Source: Methylobacterium frigidaeris (GTDB lineage Bacteria > Pseudomonadota > Alphaproteobacteria > Rhizobiales > Beijerinckiaceae). Taken from it: a DNA stretch of 64,000 nucleotides. Below the pieces are notes generated by a model. The model was not told the origin of the DNA, ran no database searches, and saw only the letters and a list, made by a program, of their open reading frames with translations. Both the position numbers and the translations under genes were made by a program. Position 1 is the first letter of the stretch. The number at the start of each line of letters is the position of its first letter. The stretch spans positions 1 to 64,000 of the forward strand of contig NZ_BPQJ01000002.1 of assembly GCF_022179185.1 (NCBI RefSeq), read 5' to 3'. Below are positions 43,509 through 54,761 of this stretch, piece after piece.

Positions 43509-43728
43509 ACGCGGTCCAAAGACGCAAGGCCGGCGCCGAAAGTCTCAGGCGGATGAAGCTTGGGAGCATTTGCGCTCCGGTGGGAAGTTTGGCACGACTA
43601 GGGGCGCGGATCCGTGCTGGCGCGCGGGCCCGCTCAACAGGGAGGGAGGCCCGCTTCGCGCGTTCACGGCCGCTCGCCATCTCGGCCGTCCGACGTCGCG
43701 GGAATGCCCGACAATCAAGGACGGTAGA

Positions 43729-45876
<2,148 letters not shown>

Positions 45877-45937
45877 GCGGCGGGCGGACCGGCGATCCGC
45901 ATCGGATCGCCATGACCCGCATCTCCCTAACAGCGAA

Positions 45938-45971
45938 GCGGCCGTCCGGAGCCCGGACGGCCGCCTTTTTT
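45938..45971 (+). terminator. rho-independent terminator after hppA
   Basis: A perfect 12-bp stem (GCGGCCGTCCGG / CCGGACGGCCGC) with a 3-base loop and six T in a row, 61 bases past the hppA stop. Confidence 0.93.
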
Positions 45972-46080
45972 CAAATGCCACTGCTCGCCGTCGGCAGGGC
46001 GACCAGTCACCCCCCGCGATCCGCCCGCGCCATCAGTGGATCGGCAAAGTCGCCGACTTCCTGCCCCGGGCCGGGCGCGC

Positions 46081-46590
46081 CTAGGCCGGCAAGCCGAGCG
46101 CCCGCGCCGCGGCGTTCGGAGGTGTCCGGGGACGCGGCGCCGGCATCAGCGCGGCCGGGCACGGCGGGGGGTCATCGTCGTCATCCCGGCGGCCGGGACG
46201 GGTGGAGGAGCGCAGGTTCCACGGCGCGCCCGAACGCCTCTGAGACGGCCGCCGTCTCGTCGCGGGCGTGACGGCTTCCCGTCGCGAGGAACCGCGGTCG
46301 AGTTCGGCGAGGGCACCGAGCACGGCATCGACCGGGACCGGCTCGGCCCGGCAGCCGACCAGGCAGCGCAGGCCCGGCGCGTTCTCCAGGGCGCAGGCAT
46401 CCGAGGCCCAGGAGGCCAGGATCGCGCGCTTCTCCGCCCGCGAGAGGCGCGGGTGCGCCAAGAGCTCCCGCGGGTGACGAAACACGTCGCCGGGCGCGAC
46501 CAGCGCCTGCCACCCCTCGAACGAGGCGGGCTGGGTGGACGGCGGGTTCATCGGGCCGGAATGGGTGAGATGCGTCTCCATCATTGACAC
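46081..46590 (-). CDS. hypothetical protein downstream of hsp20
   Basis: 169 residues. The start is a GTG at 46590 with GGGAGG eight bases before. Residues about 23-100 form a compact conserved-looking domain (WQALVAPGDVFRHPRELLAHP, RLSRAEKRAILASWASDACALE, PVDAVLGALAELD). The C-terminal 60 residues are disordered, with a DDDDDPPP run. Similar small proteins accompany Hsp20 genes in Rhizobiales, as far as I recall, but no function is known. It lies 222 bases downstream of hsp20, past a cluster of hairpins. Confidence 0.7.
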   Translation of the reverse strand: MSMMETHLTHSGPMNPPSTQPASFEGWQALVAPGDVFRHPRELLAHPRLSRAEKRAILASWASDACALENAPGLRCLVGCRAEPVPVDAVLGALAELDRGSSRREAVTPATRRRPSQRRSGAPWNLRSSTRPGRRDDDDDPPPCPAALMPAPRPRTPPNAAARALGLPA

Positions 46591-46690
46591 GGGTCATCCT
46601 CCCTGATGGTGCGTGACGGTGCACGACAAGGAATCAGGCCCCGGGGGCGCAGGCCTCCGGGGTTGCCGCTCGTCAGTGGATTATACCGCC

Positions 46691-46791
46691 GCGCCTTCGA
46701 ACGGACGCGTTCGAAGGCGCCAGGCAAGCCCGAACGGGCGCCGGCGCTGATGCGCCGGTCGCCTTCGCATCGACACGTCGATGCGAAGGCG
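46691..46791. repeat. cluster of three strong inverted repeats behind hsp20
   Basis: Three consecutive hairpins: a 13-bp perfect stem with a GACG loop (46691-46720), a 7-bp stem with a TGAT loop (46741-46758), and a perfect palindrome of about 32 bases with a 2-base centre (46760-46791). The outer two share the CGCCTTCG / CGAAGGCG ends. The last lies 21 bases from the hsp20 stop codon and may act as terminator or 3' stabiliser; no T tract follows. Confidence 0.75.
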
Positions 46792-46811
46792 CGAGGGTAT
46801 TTCTGGAGGGA

Positions 46812-47321
46812 TCAGGCGGCCTTGACGCGATCCCCGGCGCGGTCCTCGACCTGGAGCGGGGCGCTCTGGGCCGGGGCGTTGTCCTGCCCGAGGGTGTCCT
46901 GCCTGCTGCCGATCGCGATGCGGCGGGGCTTGAGCGCCTCCGGCACCTCACGCTTGAGATCGACCGCCAGCAGGCCGTTCTCCAGGCTGGCGCCCGTCAC
47001 CTTCACGTGGTCGGCCAGGCTGAAGGTCTGGCGGAAGGCGCGCGCGGCGATGCCGCGGTGCAGGTAATCGCGCTCTCCGTCCTTGTCCTTCTTCTGGCCG
47101 GCGACGAGCAGCGCGGTGTCGTGTTGGGTCAGCTCGATCTCGTCTTGTGAGAAGCCGGCGACCGCCATGGTGATGCGGTAGGCGTCGTCAGCGACCTTCT
47201 CGATGTCGTAAGGTGGCCACTGGGTCGACGGCTCGACCCGAGCGGCTTGGTCGAGCATCGAGAAAAGGCGGTCGAATCCGACGGTGGAACGGTAGAGCGG
47301 CGCGAAATCGTAGGTCCTCAT
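46812..47321 (-). CDS. Hsp20/IbpA-family small heat-shock protein
   Basis: 169 residues from the ATG at 47321, with AAGGAGGA before it. MRTYDFAPLYRSTVGFDRLFSMLD is the IbpA-type N terminus; the alpha-crystallin domain covers about 35-125 (PPYDIEKVADDAYRITMAVAGF, then GIAARAFRQTFSLADHVKVTGASLENGLLAVDL). The C-terminal KPRRIAI holds the I-x-I tail motif. It is an ATP-independent holdase. The long structured leader has features of a ROSE thermometer, so heat-induced translation is likely. Confidence 0.93.
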   Translation of the reverse strand: MRTYDFAPLYRSTVGFDRLFSMLDQAARVEPSTQWPPYDIEKVADDAYRITMAVAGFSQDEIELTQHDTALLVAGQKKDKDGERDYLHRGIAARAFRQTFSLADHVKVTGASLENGLLAVDLKREVPEALKPRRIAIGSRQDTLGQDNAPAQSAPLQVEDRAGDRVKAA

Positions 47322-47440
47322 GACCACATCCTCCTTGAGAGCAACGTGATGACGAGGGCCGCCGGACACCCGGTCCGGCGCCCAACCTGCGAGCCCATTC
47401 GGGCCTCGCGCGCATGTAACGCGGATCCCGCGCTCCGGTT
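47322..47440 (-). promoter_or_regulatory. candidate ROSE-type RNA thermometer in the hsp20 leader
   Basis: Directly before the hsp20 start the leader reads TTGCTCTCAAGGAGGA: a UUGCU box that can pair with the AGGA of the ribosome site across a CUCA loop, with the bulged G that characterises ROSE elements of alphaproteobacterial hsp20 genes. Upstream, GCCGGAC / GTCCGGC and GCCC-GAAT-GGGC form further hairpins, giving the expected series of stems over about 110 bases. Confidence 0.65.
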
Positions 47441-47459
47441 CCAGCTCCATTGAGATTTT

Positions 47460-47618
47460 TTAGCCCGCGCGACGTCTCATCGAGGAACGCCGTCGTCCCA
47501 CAAAGCCGTTCCGGCTTCGGCGGATGGCCCCGGCCGTCACCCGGCTAGGGCCGCCCCCGAGGACGAGGGTGAGGCCGAGGAGGGCGGCACGAAAAGCCGT
47601 CTCGTGGGTGCTGCTCAT
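47460..47618 (-). CDS. possible small exported or membrane peptide
   Basis: 52 residues from the ATG at 47618, which has GGGAGAT six bases before it. The N terminus MSSTHETAFRAALLGLTLVLGGG looks like a signal or membrane segment; the rest is Arg/Ser-rich with no recognisable domain. It lies just upstream of the hsp20 leader on the same strand. Its reality rests only on the ribosome site and hydrophobic start. Confidence 0.3.
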   Translation of the reverse strand: MSSTHETAFRAALLGLTLVLGGGPSRVTAGAIRRSRNGFVGRRRSSMRRRAG

Positions 47619-47710
47619 GCGGGATCTCCCGAGTGTTTCAGGGGAGCACGGTCCGACCGAGGCCGCTCGCCGGCGCAATGATACGCGCGTACCAGATCGG
47701 ATGTGCCCAG

Positions 47711-48466
47711 TCAGACCTGCGCCTGTCCGCCATCCACGAACAACTCGATGCCGTTGACGAAGCTCGCATCGTCCGAGGCCAGGAACAGGGCTGCCCTGGC
47801 GATCTCGTCCGCCTCGCCGACCCGGCCCATCGGGATCCGGGAGGCGAGATAGTCGAGCAGGCCCTGCTGCTGGGCCGCGTCCGGGCCGGCGAGATCGACG
47901 AGGCCCGGGGTGCGGGTCGCGCCGGGGCTCAGCGTGTTCACCCGGATGCCGCGCCCCTTCAGGTCGAGGATCCAGTTGCGGGCGAGCGCCCGCACCGCCG
48001 CCTTCGAGGCGGCGTAGACGCTGAAGGCCTGCGTGCCTTCCGTGCCCGCCGTCGAACCGGTCAGAATCACCGAGGCGCCGGGCGCCAGCAGCGGCAGCGC
48101 CTTCTGCACCGTGAACAGCACGCCCTTCACGTTGCGGCCGAACGTGTCCTCATACTGCTCCTCGGTGATCTCGCCGAGCGGCAGCATCGACCCCCCGCCG
48201 GCATTGGCGAACAGCACGTCGATGCGGCCGGCCTCCGCCTGCACCTGCGCATAGAGCCGGTCGAGGTCGGCGAGCGTCGAGGCGTCGGCCTGCACGCCGG
48301 TCGCGGCCGGACCGATGGCGGCCACGGCCCGGTCGAGCTCGGCCCGGCGCCGGCCGGTGACGAAGACCCGGGCGCCTTCCCGCGCGAAGAGCCTGGCGGT
48401 GGCCAGACCGATGCCGCTGGTGCCGCCGGTCACCACCGCGACCTTGTGAGTGAGCTTGCCTGTCAT
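47711..48466 (-). CDS. SDR-family oxidoreductase
   Basis: 251 residues from the ATG at 48466, preceded by GGGAGAG. The cofactor motif [15 protein letters not shown] is at residue 13, FANAGGG mid-protein, the catalytic Tyr and Lys are in [11 protein letters not shown], and the C terminus ends FVDGGQAQV. The substrate is unknown. It is divergent from a LysR-type regulator gene 99 bases away, the usual layout for a regulator and its target. Confidence 0.9.
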   Translation of the reverse strand: MTGKLTHKVAVVTGGTSGIGLATARLFAREGARVFVTGRRRAELDRAVAAIGPAATGVQADASTLADLDRLYAQVQAEAGRIDVLFANAGGGSMLPLGEITEEQYEDTFGRNVKGVLFTVQKALPLLAPGASVILTGSTAGTEGTQAFSVYAASKAAVRALARNWILDLKGRGIRVNTLSPGATRTPGLVDLAGPDAAQQQGLLDYLASRIPMGRVGEADEIARAALFLASDDASFVNGIELFVDGGQAQV

Positions 48467-48521
48467 GATCCGTGTCTCTCCCGTCCGGGTGCGTGAGCGG
48501 ATCACGGACCGACGTTAGTGC

Positions 48522-48555
48522 TTGCGATACAGCAACGTCCGCAAACCATCGTTGC
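48522..48555. promoter_or_regulatory. candidate LysR operator between the SDR and LysR genes
   Basis: Two overlapping dyads lie in the divergent gap: TTGC-GATACA-GCAA (48522-48535) and GCAACG (48532-48537) with CGTTGC (48550-48555). LysR regulators usually bind such interrupted dyads near their own promoter and that of the divergent target. Confidence 0.55.
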
Positions 48556-48565
48556 AGATCTGTCG

Positions 48566-49540
48566 ATGTCGAAGCTGCCGGATTTCGAGGGGCTCGCCCT
48601 GTTCGCCAAGGTCGCGGAGGAGCGCTCCTACGCGGGTGCCGCGCGGGTGGCAGGCGTGTCGGTCGCCACCGTGTCACGGGCGGTGAGCCGGCTGGAGGCG
48701 CGTCTGGGCGGGCGGCTCGTCAACCGCAGCTCGCGCCGGCTCGCCCTGACCGCGTTCGGCGAGCAGGTGGTCGCGGGCGCCGCCCGGGCCTGCCGCGAGG
48801 CGCAAGAGGCGGAGGATGCGGCGCGCGACCTGTCGCGCCGGCCGCGCGGCACGGTGCGGCTCGCGGTGCCGATGTCTTTCGGGTTGCGCTGGGTCGCGCC
48901 GCTGCTGCCGGAGCTGTTTCGCCTCTACCCGGAACTCGCCGTCGACCTGCACCTCTCGGACGCGAGGGTCGATCTCGTCGGCGAGGGGTTCGACGCGGCC
49001 TTGCGGATCGCGGCCCTGCCGGATTCGACGCTCGTCGCGCGGCGGCTCCTGCCCGTCACGGCCCTCGTCGTGGCGGCGCCGGCCTACCTGGCGCGCCACG
49101 GCCGGCCGGAGCATCCGGACGGCTTGAGGCTGGACCACTGTCTCGGCTACGCCTATCGGGCCCGGCAGGGCGTCTGGCGCTTCACAGGGCCGGATGGCAC
49201 GGAGGTCAGTGTCGCCCCCGCCGGGCCGTTGCGGGTGACGAATGCCGACGCCTTGCTGCCGGTGCTGCTCGACGGGCTCGGCGTGGCCGAGCTGCCGGAC
49301 TTCATCGTGGCCGAATACCTCGCCGACGGGCGCTTGGAGGCGCTTCTGCCGGGCTGGCACCTGCCGGGCGGCGCACTGTCCTTCGTCACGCCGAGCGCGC
49401 AGGCGCGGCCGGCGAAGGTCGAGGCCTTGGCCGAGTTTTTCGCGACGCGATTGACGGGTCTTGCGGTCAGCCGGCGACCGCCGCCCGCGCCTCCGTCAAC
49501 CGCGCCGCGTAGCGGGCGATCAGATCGACCTCGAGATTGA
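48566..49540 (+). CDS. LysR-family transcriptional regulator
   Basis: 324 residues from the ATG at 48566. The helix-turn-helix is in ERSYAGAARVAGVSVATVSRAVSRLEARLGGRLV, and the rest is the periplasmic-binding-like effector domain (GTVRLAVPMSFGLRWVAPLLPELFRLYPEL). It likely controls the divergent SDR gene. The last 22 residues are Pro/Arg-rich and overlap the 3' end of the convergent ribE gene by 74 bases, so the C terminus is probably a read-on extension. Confidence 0.92.
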   Translation: MSKLPDFEGLALFAKVAEERSYAGAARVAGVSVATVSRAVSRLEARLGGRLVNRSSRRLALTAFGEQVVAGAARACREAQEAEDAARDLSRRPRGTVRLAVPMSFGLRWVAPLLPELFRLYPELAVDLHLSDARVDLVGEGFDAALRIAALPDSTLVARRLLPVTALVVAAPAYLARHGRPEHPDGLRLDHCLGYAYRARQGVWRFTGPDGTEVSVAPAGPLRVTNADALLPVLLDGLGVAELPDFIVAEYLADGRLEALLPGWHLPGGALSFVTPSAQARPAKVEALAEFFATRLTGLAVSRRPPPAPPSTAPRSGRSDRPRD

Positions 49541-50117
49541 GCGTGTCCCCGACCCGGCGCTCGCCCCAGGTAGTGACGGCCAGCGTGTGGGGGATCAGCA
49601 GCACCGTGAAGGTGTCGCCCTCCACACCGTTGACGGTGAGCGAGGTGCCGTCGAGGCAGACCGAGCCCTTCTCGGCGATGAAGCGCGACAGCGCGGCGGG
49701 CGCCCGGAGCACGAAGCGCTCGCTGGGGGCCCAGCTATCCCCCGCGTCGCCGGCCTGCCCGGTCACCGGTTCGCGGGCGACGATCTCGGCGAGGCCGTCG
49801 ACGTGGCCGGTGACGAGGTGGCCGCCGAGCTCGTCCCCGATCTTCAGCGAGCGCTCCAGGTTCACCCGCGTGCCCGGGCCCCACGCCCCGACGGTCGTGC
49901 GGGCCAGGGTCTCGGCGGCGGCATCGACCTCGAAGGTGCAGCCGCCCGCGCGCGGCGTCACCGTCACGGCGGTGAGGCAGGGCCCCGAGCAGGCGATCGA
50001 GGCGCCGATCAGGATGCCGGCGGGGTCGTAGGCGCAGTCGATGGCGATGCGCTTCAGCTTGGAATCGCCGGACACCGCGGCGACGCGGCCGACATCCGAG
50101 ACGAGGCCGGTGAACAT
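49467..50117 (-). CDS. ribE: riboflavin synthase, alpha subunit
   Basis: 216 residues with the two tandem lumazine-binding repeats: MFTGLVSDVGRV / IGASIACSGPCLTAV and GHVDGLAEIV / VCLDGTSLTVNGVEGDTFTVLLIPHTL. It converts lumazine to riboflavin. It starts immediately after the ribD stop (no gap). Its 3' end is overlapped by the convergent LysR gene. Confidence 0.96.
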   Translation of the reverse strand: MFTGLVSDVGRVAAVSGDSKLKRIAIDCAYDPAGILIGASIACSGPCLTAVTVTPRAGGCTFEVDAAAETLARTTVGAWGPGTRVNLERSLKIGDELGGHLVTGHVDGLAEIVAREPVTGQAGDAGDSWAPSERFVLRAPAALSRFIAEKGSVCLDGTSLTVNGVEGDTFTVLLIPHTLAVTTWGERRVGDTLNLEVDLIARYAARLTEARAAVAG

Positions 50118-51242
50118 CTACGGGCTCCGTACGTGGCAGGTGAAGAGATCGGTGCCGACCCGATACTCCTCCGCGACCGCGAAATCCGCGGAGGCGAGGC
50201 GGGCGGCGAGGTTCGGGCCGACCGCCGGCAGGCCGGGCTGGCCGAGGACGCAATCGCCGGTGACGAGCAGGCACTCGTCGACGAGGTTCTCGCGCGCCAG
50301 CGCGTCGGCGAGCGTCGGCCCGCCCTCGGAGCAGACCCGGGTCAAGCCGCGGGCGCCGAGGAAGCGCAGGGCGGCGGGCAGGTCGATGCGGCCCTCCGCC
50401 GTGACCGGCACCCGCTGCACCTCGGCGCCGGCGGCGCTCAGGGCGTCCGCCGCCTCCATGGAGCCCTGAGGGCCGGCGAGGATCAGGGTCGGGACGGTGG
50501 CGCTGGTGCGCACCAGGCCGGCGGTCGGCGGCGTGCGCAGGCAGGGATCGAGGACGATCCGCAGCGGCGAGCGCGCCGCCATCCCGGGCAGGCGCACGGT
50601 GAGCGCGGGGTCGTCGGCCAGCACGGTGCCGACACCGACCATGATCGCGTCGCAATGCGCCCGCTGCAGATGGATCTCGGCATTGGCCCGCGGTCCGCTG
50701 ATCATCAGCCGTCCCTCCCCGCCCGCCGCGAAGCCGTCCGCGGTGCGGGCGAGCTTGAGGAAGACGGCAGGACGGCCCTGAAGGATCCGGGTCACGTGCC
50801 CGCGCTGGTCGCGCGCGGCCTCCGCACCCAGGAGCCCAACCGAGACCGCGATGCCGGCCTGCGCCAGCCGGGCATGGCCGCGGCCGGCGACCCGGGGATC
50901 GGGATCGTCCATCGCGCTCACCACCCGGGCCACGCCGGCCGCGATGGTGGCGTCGGCGCACGGCGAGGTGCGGCCGTGATGGGAGCAGGGTTCGAGCGTC
51001 ACGTAGAGGGTGGCACCGCGGGCAGCCTCCCCCGCCGCCGCCAGCGCCACCCGCTCGGCATGAGGCCGGCCGCCGGGTTGCGTCACGCCCTGGGCCAGGA
51101 TGCGCTCGGCGCCCGGCGGACCGCCGACCAGCACCGCGCCGACCGAGGGGTTGGGCCAGGCCTGGCCCAGATGGCGCCGGCCGAGGGCGAGGGCGAGGCG
51201 CATGTAGCGCCGGTCCGACTGGACGGGATCCGGAGCGCTCAC
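50118..51242 (-). CDS. ribD: bifunctional riboflavin deaminase/reductase
   Basis: 374 residues from a GTG at 51242 that overlaps the nrdR stop (GTGA). The deaminase part has the zinc site HAE in [11 protein letters not shown] and [13 protein letters not shown]; the reductase part covers about 150-374 ([43 protein letters not shown]). It catalyses two early steps of riboflavin synthesis. It lies between nrdR and ribE. Confidence 0.96.
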   Translation of the reverse strand: MSAPDPVQSDRRYMRLALALGRRHLGQAWPNPSVGAVLVGGPPGAERILAQGVTQPGGRPHAERVALAAAGEAARGATLYVTLEPCSHHGRTSPCADATIAAGVARVVSAMDDPDPRVAGRGHARLAQAGIAVSVGLLGAEAARDQRGHVTRILQGRPAVFLKLARTADGFAAGGEGRLMISGPRANAEIHLQRAHCDAIMVGVGTVLADDPALTVRLPGMAARSPLRIVLDPCLRTPPTAGLVRTSATVPTLILAGPQGSMEAADALSAAGAEVQRVPVTAEGRIDLPAALRFLGARGLTRVCSEGGPTLADALARENLVDECLLVTGDCVLGQPGLPAVGPNLAARLASADFAVAEEYRVGTDLFTCHVRSP

Positions 51243-51787
51243 GACGCGCGGCTCCGCGGCCGCCGGGCCGGCGGCGCCGGATCGATCGGGGGCGACGCGT
51301 CGGCGGGGACAGGCTCGTCGGCGGCCGCCTGGGCCGCACCGGCGGCGAGGTGGCCCAGAAGCTCCTCGAAGTCGCGGGCCTCGCGAAAATTCTTGTAGAC
51401 CGAGGCGAAGCGCACATAGGCGACGTCGTCGAGGCCCTTCAGCCCCTCCATCACCGCCTCGCCGATCGCCTCGCTGGTCACCTCGGCCTCGCCGGTGCTC
51501 TCGAGCCGGCGGGTGATGCCGCTCACCAGGCGCTCGACCCGCTCCGGCTCGACCGGGCGCTTGCGGAGCGCCGTCTCGACCGAGCGCTGGAGCTTGTCGC
51601 GGTCGAACGGCACCTTGCGGCCCGAGCGCTTGACCACGATCAGCTCGCGCAGTTGCACCCGCTCGAAGGTGGTGAAGCGGCCGCCGCAATCCGGGCAGAT
51701 CCGCCGGCGCCGGATCGCCGAGCTGTCGTCGCTCGGTCGGGAATCCTTCACCTGTGTGTCGAGGCCGCCGCAATAGGGGCACCGCAT
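51239..51787 (-). CDS. nrdR: transcriptional repressor NrdR
   Basis: 182 residues. The zinc ribbon [21 protein letters not shown] opens the protein and an ATP-cone domain follows ([24 protein letters not shown]). It represses ribonucleotide reductase genes according to the dATP/ATP level. The C-terminal 35 residues are a Pro/Ala-rich extension. It sits between glyA and ribD, the standard Rhizobiales order. Confidence 0.96.
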   Translation of the reverse strand: MRCPYCGGLDTQVKDSRPSDDSSAIRRRRICPDCGGRFTTFERVQLRELIVVKRSGRKVPFDRDKLQRSVETALRKRPVEPERVERLVSGITRRLESTGEAEVTSEAIGEAVMEGLKGLDDVAYVRFASVYKNFREARDFEELLGHLAAGAAQAAADEPVPADASPPIDPAPPARRPRSRAS

Positions 51788-51811
51788 CGGCCGCCCGTTC
51801 CTCTGTGTACG

Positions 51812-51842
51812 AAAAAGGGCCGGTCCCGCGTGGGACCGGCCC
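51812..51842 (-). terminator. rho-independent terminator after glyA
   Basis: A perfect 11-bp stem (GGGCCGGTCCC / GGGACCGGCCC) with a GCGT loop and five T on the minus strand, 65 bases past the glyA stop. It separates glyA from nrdR-ribD-ribE. Confidence 0.9.
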
Positions 51843-51906
51843 CGGAGGGGCGTGTTCTAGAGCGCTCCCGGCGGAAGGGGAAGCCGGGAGATCAGGCGCT
51901 CACAAC

Positions 51907-53208
51907 TCAGCCATAGATCGGGAAACGGTCGGTGAGCGCGTGGACCTCGCGCTTGGCCGCCTCCTCGGCGCCCGCATCGCCCGCCTCGCCGGCGCGGTGC
52001 AGGCCGTCGAGTACGTGCACGATCAGCTCGCCGACCTTCTTGAACTCGGCAACGCCGAAGCCGCGGGAGGTCGCGGCCGGGGTGCCGAGCCGGATGCCGG
52101 AGGTGATGGTCGGCTTCTGGGGATCGAACGGCACGCCGTTCTTGTTGCAGGTGATGCCGGCGCGGGAGAGCGCGGCTTCCGCCGCCTTGCCGGTCAGCTC
52201 CTTGGCGCGAAGATCCACCAGCATCAGGTGGTTGTCGGTGCCGCCCGAGGTGATGTCGTAGCCGCCCGAGATGATGGTGTCGGCGAGCGCCCGGGCATTC
52301 TCCACCACCTGACGGGCATAGACCTTGAACTCGGGGCGCAAAGCCTCGCCGAAGGCCACCGCCTTCCCGGCGATGACGTGCATCAGCGGCCCGCCCTGGA
52401 GGCCGGGGAAGATCGCCGAGTTGAGCTTCTTGGCCAAGGCCTCGTCGTTGGTCAGGATCATGCCGCCGCGTGGGCCGCGCAGGGTCTTGTGCGTGGTGGT
52501 GGTGACGACGTGGGCGTGCGGGAACGGCGACGGATGCGCGCCGCCAGCCACCAGGCCGGCGAAGTGGGCCATGTCGACGAAGAACACCGCGCCGACGCTG
52601 TCGGCGATCTCGCGGAACTTGGCGAAGTCCCAGTGGCGCGGATAACCGGAGCCGCCGGCGATGATGACCTTCGGCTTGTGCTCCTGGGCCAGGCGCTCGA
52701 CCTGCTCCATGTCGATGCGCTGGTCGTCGCGGCGCACGGTGTAGGAGACCGGCTTGAACCACTTGCCCGAGACGTTCGGGGGCGCGCCGTGGGTGAGATG
52801 GCCGCCCGCCGCGAGATCGAGGCCGAGGAAGGTGTCGCCGGGCTGCATCGTGGCCATGAACACGGCCTGGTTCGCCTGGGAGCCGGAATTCGGCTGCACG
52901 TTGGCGAACTCGCAAGCAAACAGGCGCTTGGCGCGCTCGATGGCGAGGTTCTCGGCGATGTCGACGAACTCGCAGCCGCCGTAGTAGCGCCGGCCCGGAT
53001 AGCCCTCGGCGTACTTGTTGGTCAGCACCGAGCCCTGTGCCTCCAGCACGGCGCGCGAGACGATGTTCTCCGAGGCGATCAGCTCGATCTCGTGCTGCTG
53101 GCGGCCGAGCTCCTTCGCGACGGCGCCGGCGAGCTCCGGGTCGGCGTCGGCCAGCGACGCGGAGAAGAACGAGTTGGACCGGGAAGTGGCGGCGGTGCCC
53201 ACGCTCAT
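51907..53208 (-). CDS. glyA: serine hydroxymethyltransferase
   Basis: 433 residues. The PLP lysine is in [39 protein letters not shown] is the substrate block, and [17 protein letters not shown] is typical. It makes glycine and methylene-tetrahydrofolate. In Methylobacterium it also feeds C1 units into the serine cycle, which matters if this strain grows on methanol. GAGG stands five bases before the ATG at 53208. Confidence 0.97.
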   Translation of the reverse strand: MSVGTAATSRSNSFFSASLADADPELAGAVAKELGRQQHEIELIASENIVSRAVLEAQGSVLTNKYAEGYPGRRYYGGCEFVDIAENLAIERAKRLFACEFANVQPNSGSQANQAVFMATMQPGDTFLGLDLAAGGHLTHGAPPNVSGKWFKPVSYTVRRDDQRIDMEQVERLAQEHKPKVIIAGGSGYPRHWDFAKFREIADSVGAVFFVDMAHFAGLVAGGAHPSPFPHAHVVTTTTHKTLRGPRGGMILTNDEALAKKLNSAIFPGLQGGPLMHVIAGKAVAFGEALRPEFKVYARQVVENARALADTIISGGYDITSGGTDNHLMLVDLRAKELTGKAAEAALSRAGITCNKNGVPFDPQKPTITSGIRLGTPAATSRGFGVAEFKKVGELIVHVLDGLHRAGEAGDAGAEEAAKREVHALTDRFPIYG

Positions 53209-53826
53209 GATGGCCTCGAGGTTCGTCGGGAGCCGCCCGGACGGAGCGCCGGTGCGGAAATAAGCTACTGGGATCGGCCGGCTTCTACACGCGGACGACG
53301 CAAGAGTCCAAGGCCGCGAAGGCTGGACCTTCCGCCGCGTGCGCCTCCGGGCTTCGGCCTAGGTGAGGGCGGATCGATGCCCGCGCTCGGCCCGCCGGAC
53401 CCGATCTGCACGCAGATTGGATTTGGATCGACCAGAAATAAACTCAAAAAAATTGAAACCGCCTTTGGGGAAAATTCGTGGGGCGTGGCCTCCTCCTCAC
53501 GGCGGCGCCGGCGGCCACGATCGTCCGATCGGTCTGGCCAAGGCACATCGCAGGCTCGCTCACGTCGCGCTGGCGAGTGACCCCGCATATCGAGTCCCAG
53601 CAATTTCCCCGTTACCGAGAATTTAATCCCCGCTCACAAAAATTTTATGACTGACCATTTCCAAAGAAGAACTGTGCTCCATTCGACACTACGCGCTGGT
53701 AAATCCCGATGACGGCTGTTGGTCTGCGGTTTCTCCGGTGCCGTGGCTCGCCGGTCATTGGACGCGGTGCGACGCTGCCTCACACATTGACGGCGTCTCA
53801 ATCGCGCAAGAGGAAAACCCGGGTCC
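53209..53826. other. gene-free divergent region between glyA and the outer-membrane protein
   Basis: No coding frame is convincing in these 618 bases. The central and right parts are less GC-rich than the surroundings, with A/T runs near 53440-53460 (ACTCAAAAAAATTGAAACC) and 53620-53660. It must hold the promoters of both divergent genes; TTGACG at 53788-53793 is one candidate -35 for the right-hand gene. I see no riboswitch consensus upstream of glyA. Confidence 0.5.
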
Positions 53827-54663
53827 ATGCTGAAGTCATTGCTCACCGCCGGCACTGCCGCCGTCCTGTCCGTCGGCGCCGCGTCCGCCGCCGACCTGCC
53901 GCGGCGCGCCGCTCCGCCGCCGGTCTTCACGCCGGTGCCGGTCTTCACCTGGACGGGAGCCTATTTCGGCATCAATGCCGGCTACACCTATACGGAGGCC
54001 GACCGGCTGAGCACCGTCGGCATCGGGGCGCTCCAGGCCAACGTCAACAATGGCTTGCGCCGCGCGAGCGTCCCGCTGGCGCAGGACGGCTTCACCGCCG
54101 GCGGCCAGATCGGATACAATTACCAGTTCACGCCGGGCTCCGGCTTCGTCGTCGGTCTCGAGGCGGACGCAGCCTATACCGACCTGAACCGCCGCCGCAC
54201 CGAGTCCATCTTCCTGCCGGCGATCAACCCGAACCAGCTGACCAACACCTACCGGGCGGATCTCAGTTTCCTGGGCACCGTGCGCGGCCGGATCGGCTAC
54301 GCCTTCGACCGCGTCCTCGTGTACGGCACCGGCGGCTTCGCCTACGGCGACGTGACCCAGACCGTCGCCTTCCAGACCAACGCGCCGGTCACCTATTTCG
54401 GCAGCCGCTCGCGCATCGAGACCGGCTACGCCTATGGCGGCGGCATCGAGTACGCCCTGCCCACCGATTCGTTCCTGAACGTCTTCAAGTCGAACGCGGT
54501 GACGCTGAAGGCGGAGTACCTCCGCTACGACCTCGGCAGCCGCAACCTGCTGGTCGCCTCGACCGGCGCTCCGCTCAGCCCGGGCGTCGGCTACTTCACC
54601 CGGTTCCGCACCGAGGGCAGCCTCGTCCGCGCCGGCCTCAACTTCAAGTTCGGCACGTTCTAA
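53827..54663 (+). CDS. outer-membrane beta-barrel protein
   Basis: 278 residues. A signal peptide ends near GAASAADLP; a proline-rich linker (APPPVFTPVPVFTWTG) then leads into an eight-stranded-barrel pattern with alternating hydrophobic residues (AYFGINAGYTYTEA, FTAGGQIGYNYQF, TVRGRIGYAFDRVLVYGTGGFAYG) and a terminal Phe, the BAM recognition signature. It resembles the Omp25/Omp31-type surface antigens of Rhizobiales. Function is structural or adhesion-like; no enzyme motif is seen. Confidence 0.88.
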   Translation: MLKSLLTAGTAAVLSVGAASAADLPRRAAPPPVFTPVPVFTWTGAYFGINAGYTYTEADRLSTVGIGALQANVNNGLRRASVPLAQDGFTAGGQIGYNYQFTPGSGFVVGLEADAAYTDLNRRRTESIFLPAINPNQLTNTYRADLSFLGTVRGRIGYAFDRVLVYGTGGFAYGDVTQTVAFQTNAPVTYFGSRSRIETGYAYGGGIEYALPTDSFLNVFKSNAVTLKAEYLRYDLGSRNLLVASTGAPLSPGVGYFTRFRTEGSLVRAGLNFKFGTF

Positions 54664-54724
54664 CCCTCGTTCCGCCGGTCGCAGACGGCCGGTGCCGGGA
54701 GCGGCGGAAACGGCACCGTGCGAT

Positions 54725-54760
54725 CCGCCCCGGGCCCTGCGGCCCGGGGCGGTCTCTTTT
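54725..54760 (+). terminator. terminator after the outer-membrane protein gene
   Basis: A perfect 12-bp stem (CCGCCCCGGGCC / GGCCCGGGGCGG) with a CTGC loop, then TCTCTTTT. It lies between convergent genes, so it may serve slyX as well. Confidence 0.88.
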
Positions 54761-54761
54761 C

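Noticed and set aside
43590..43620. Sigma-54 promoter upstream of hppA (TTTGGCACGACTAGGGGC)
   Set aside because: It has the -24 TGGCAC but lacks the -12 TTGC at the required spacing.
53209..53400. Glycine riboswitch or other metabolite sensor upstream of glyA
   Set aside because: No tandem glycine aptamer cores or other known consensus could be recognised by eye.
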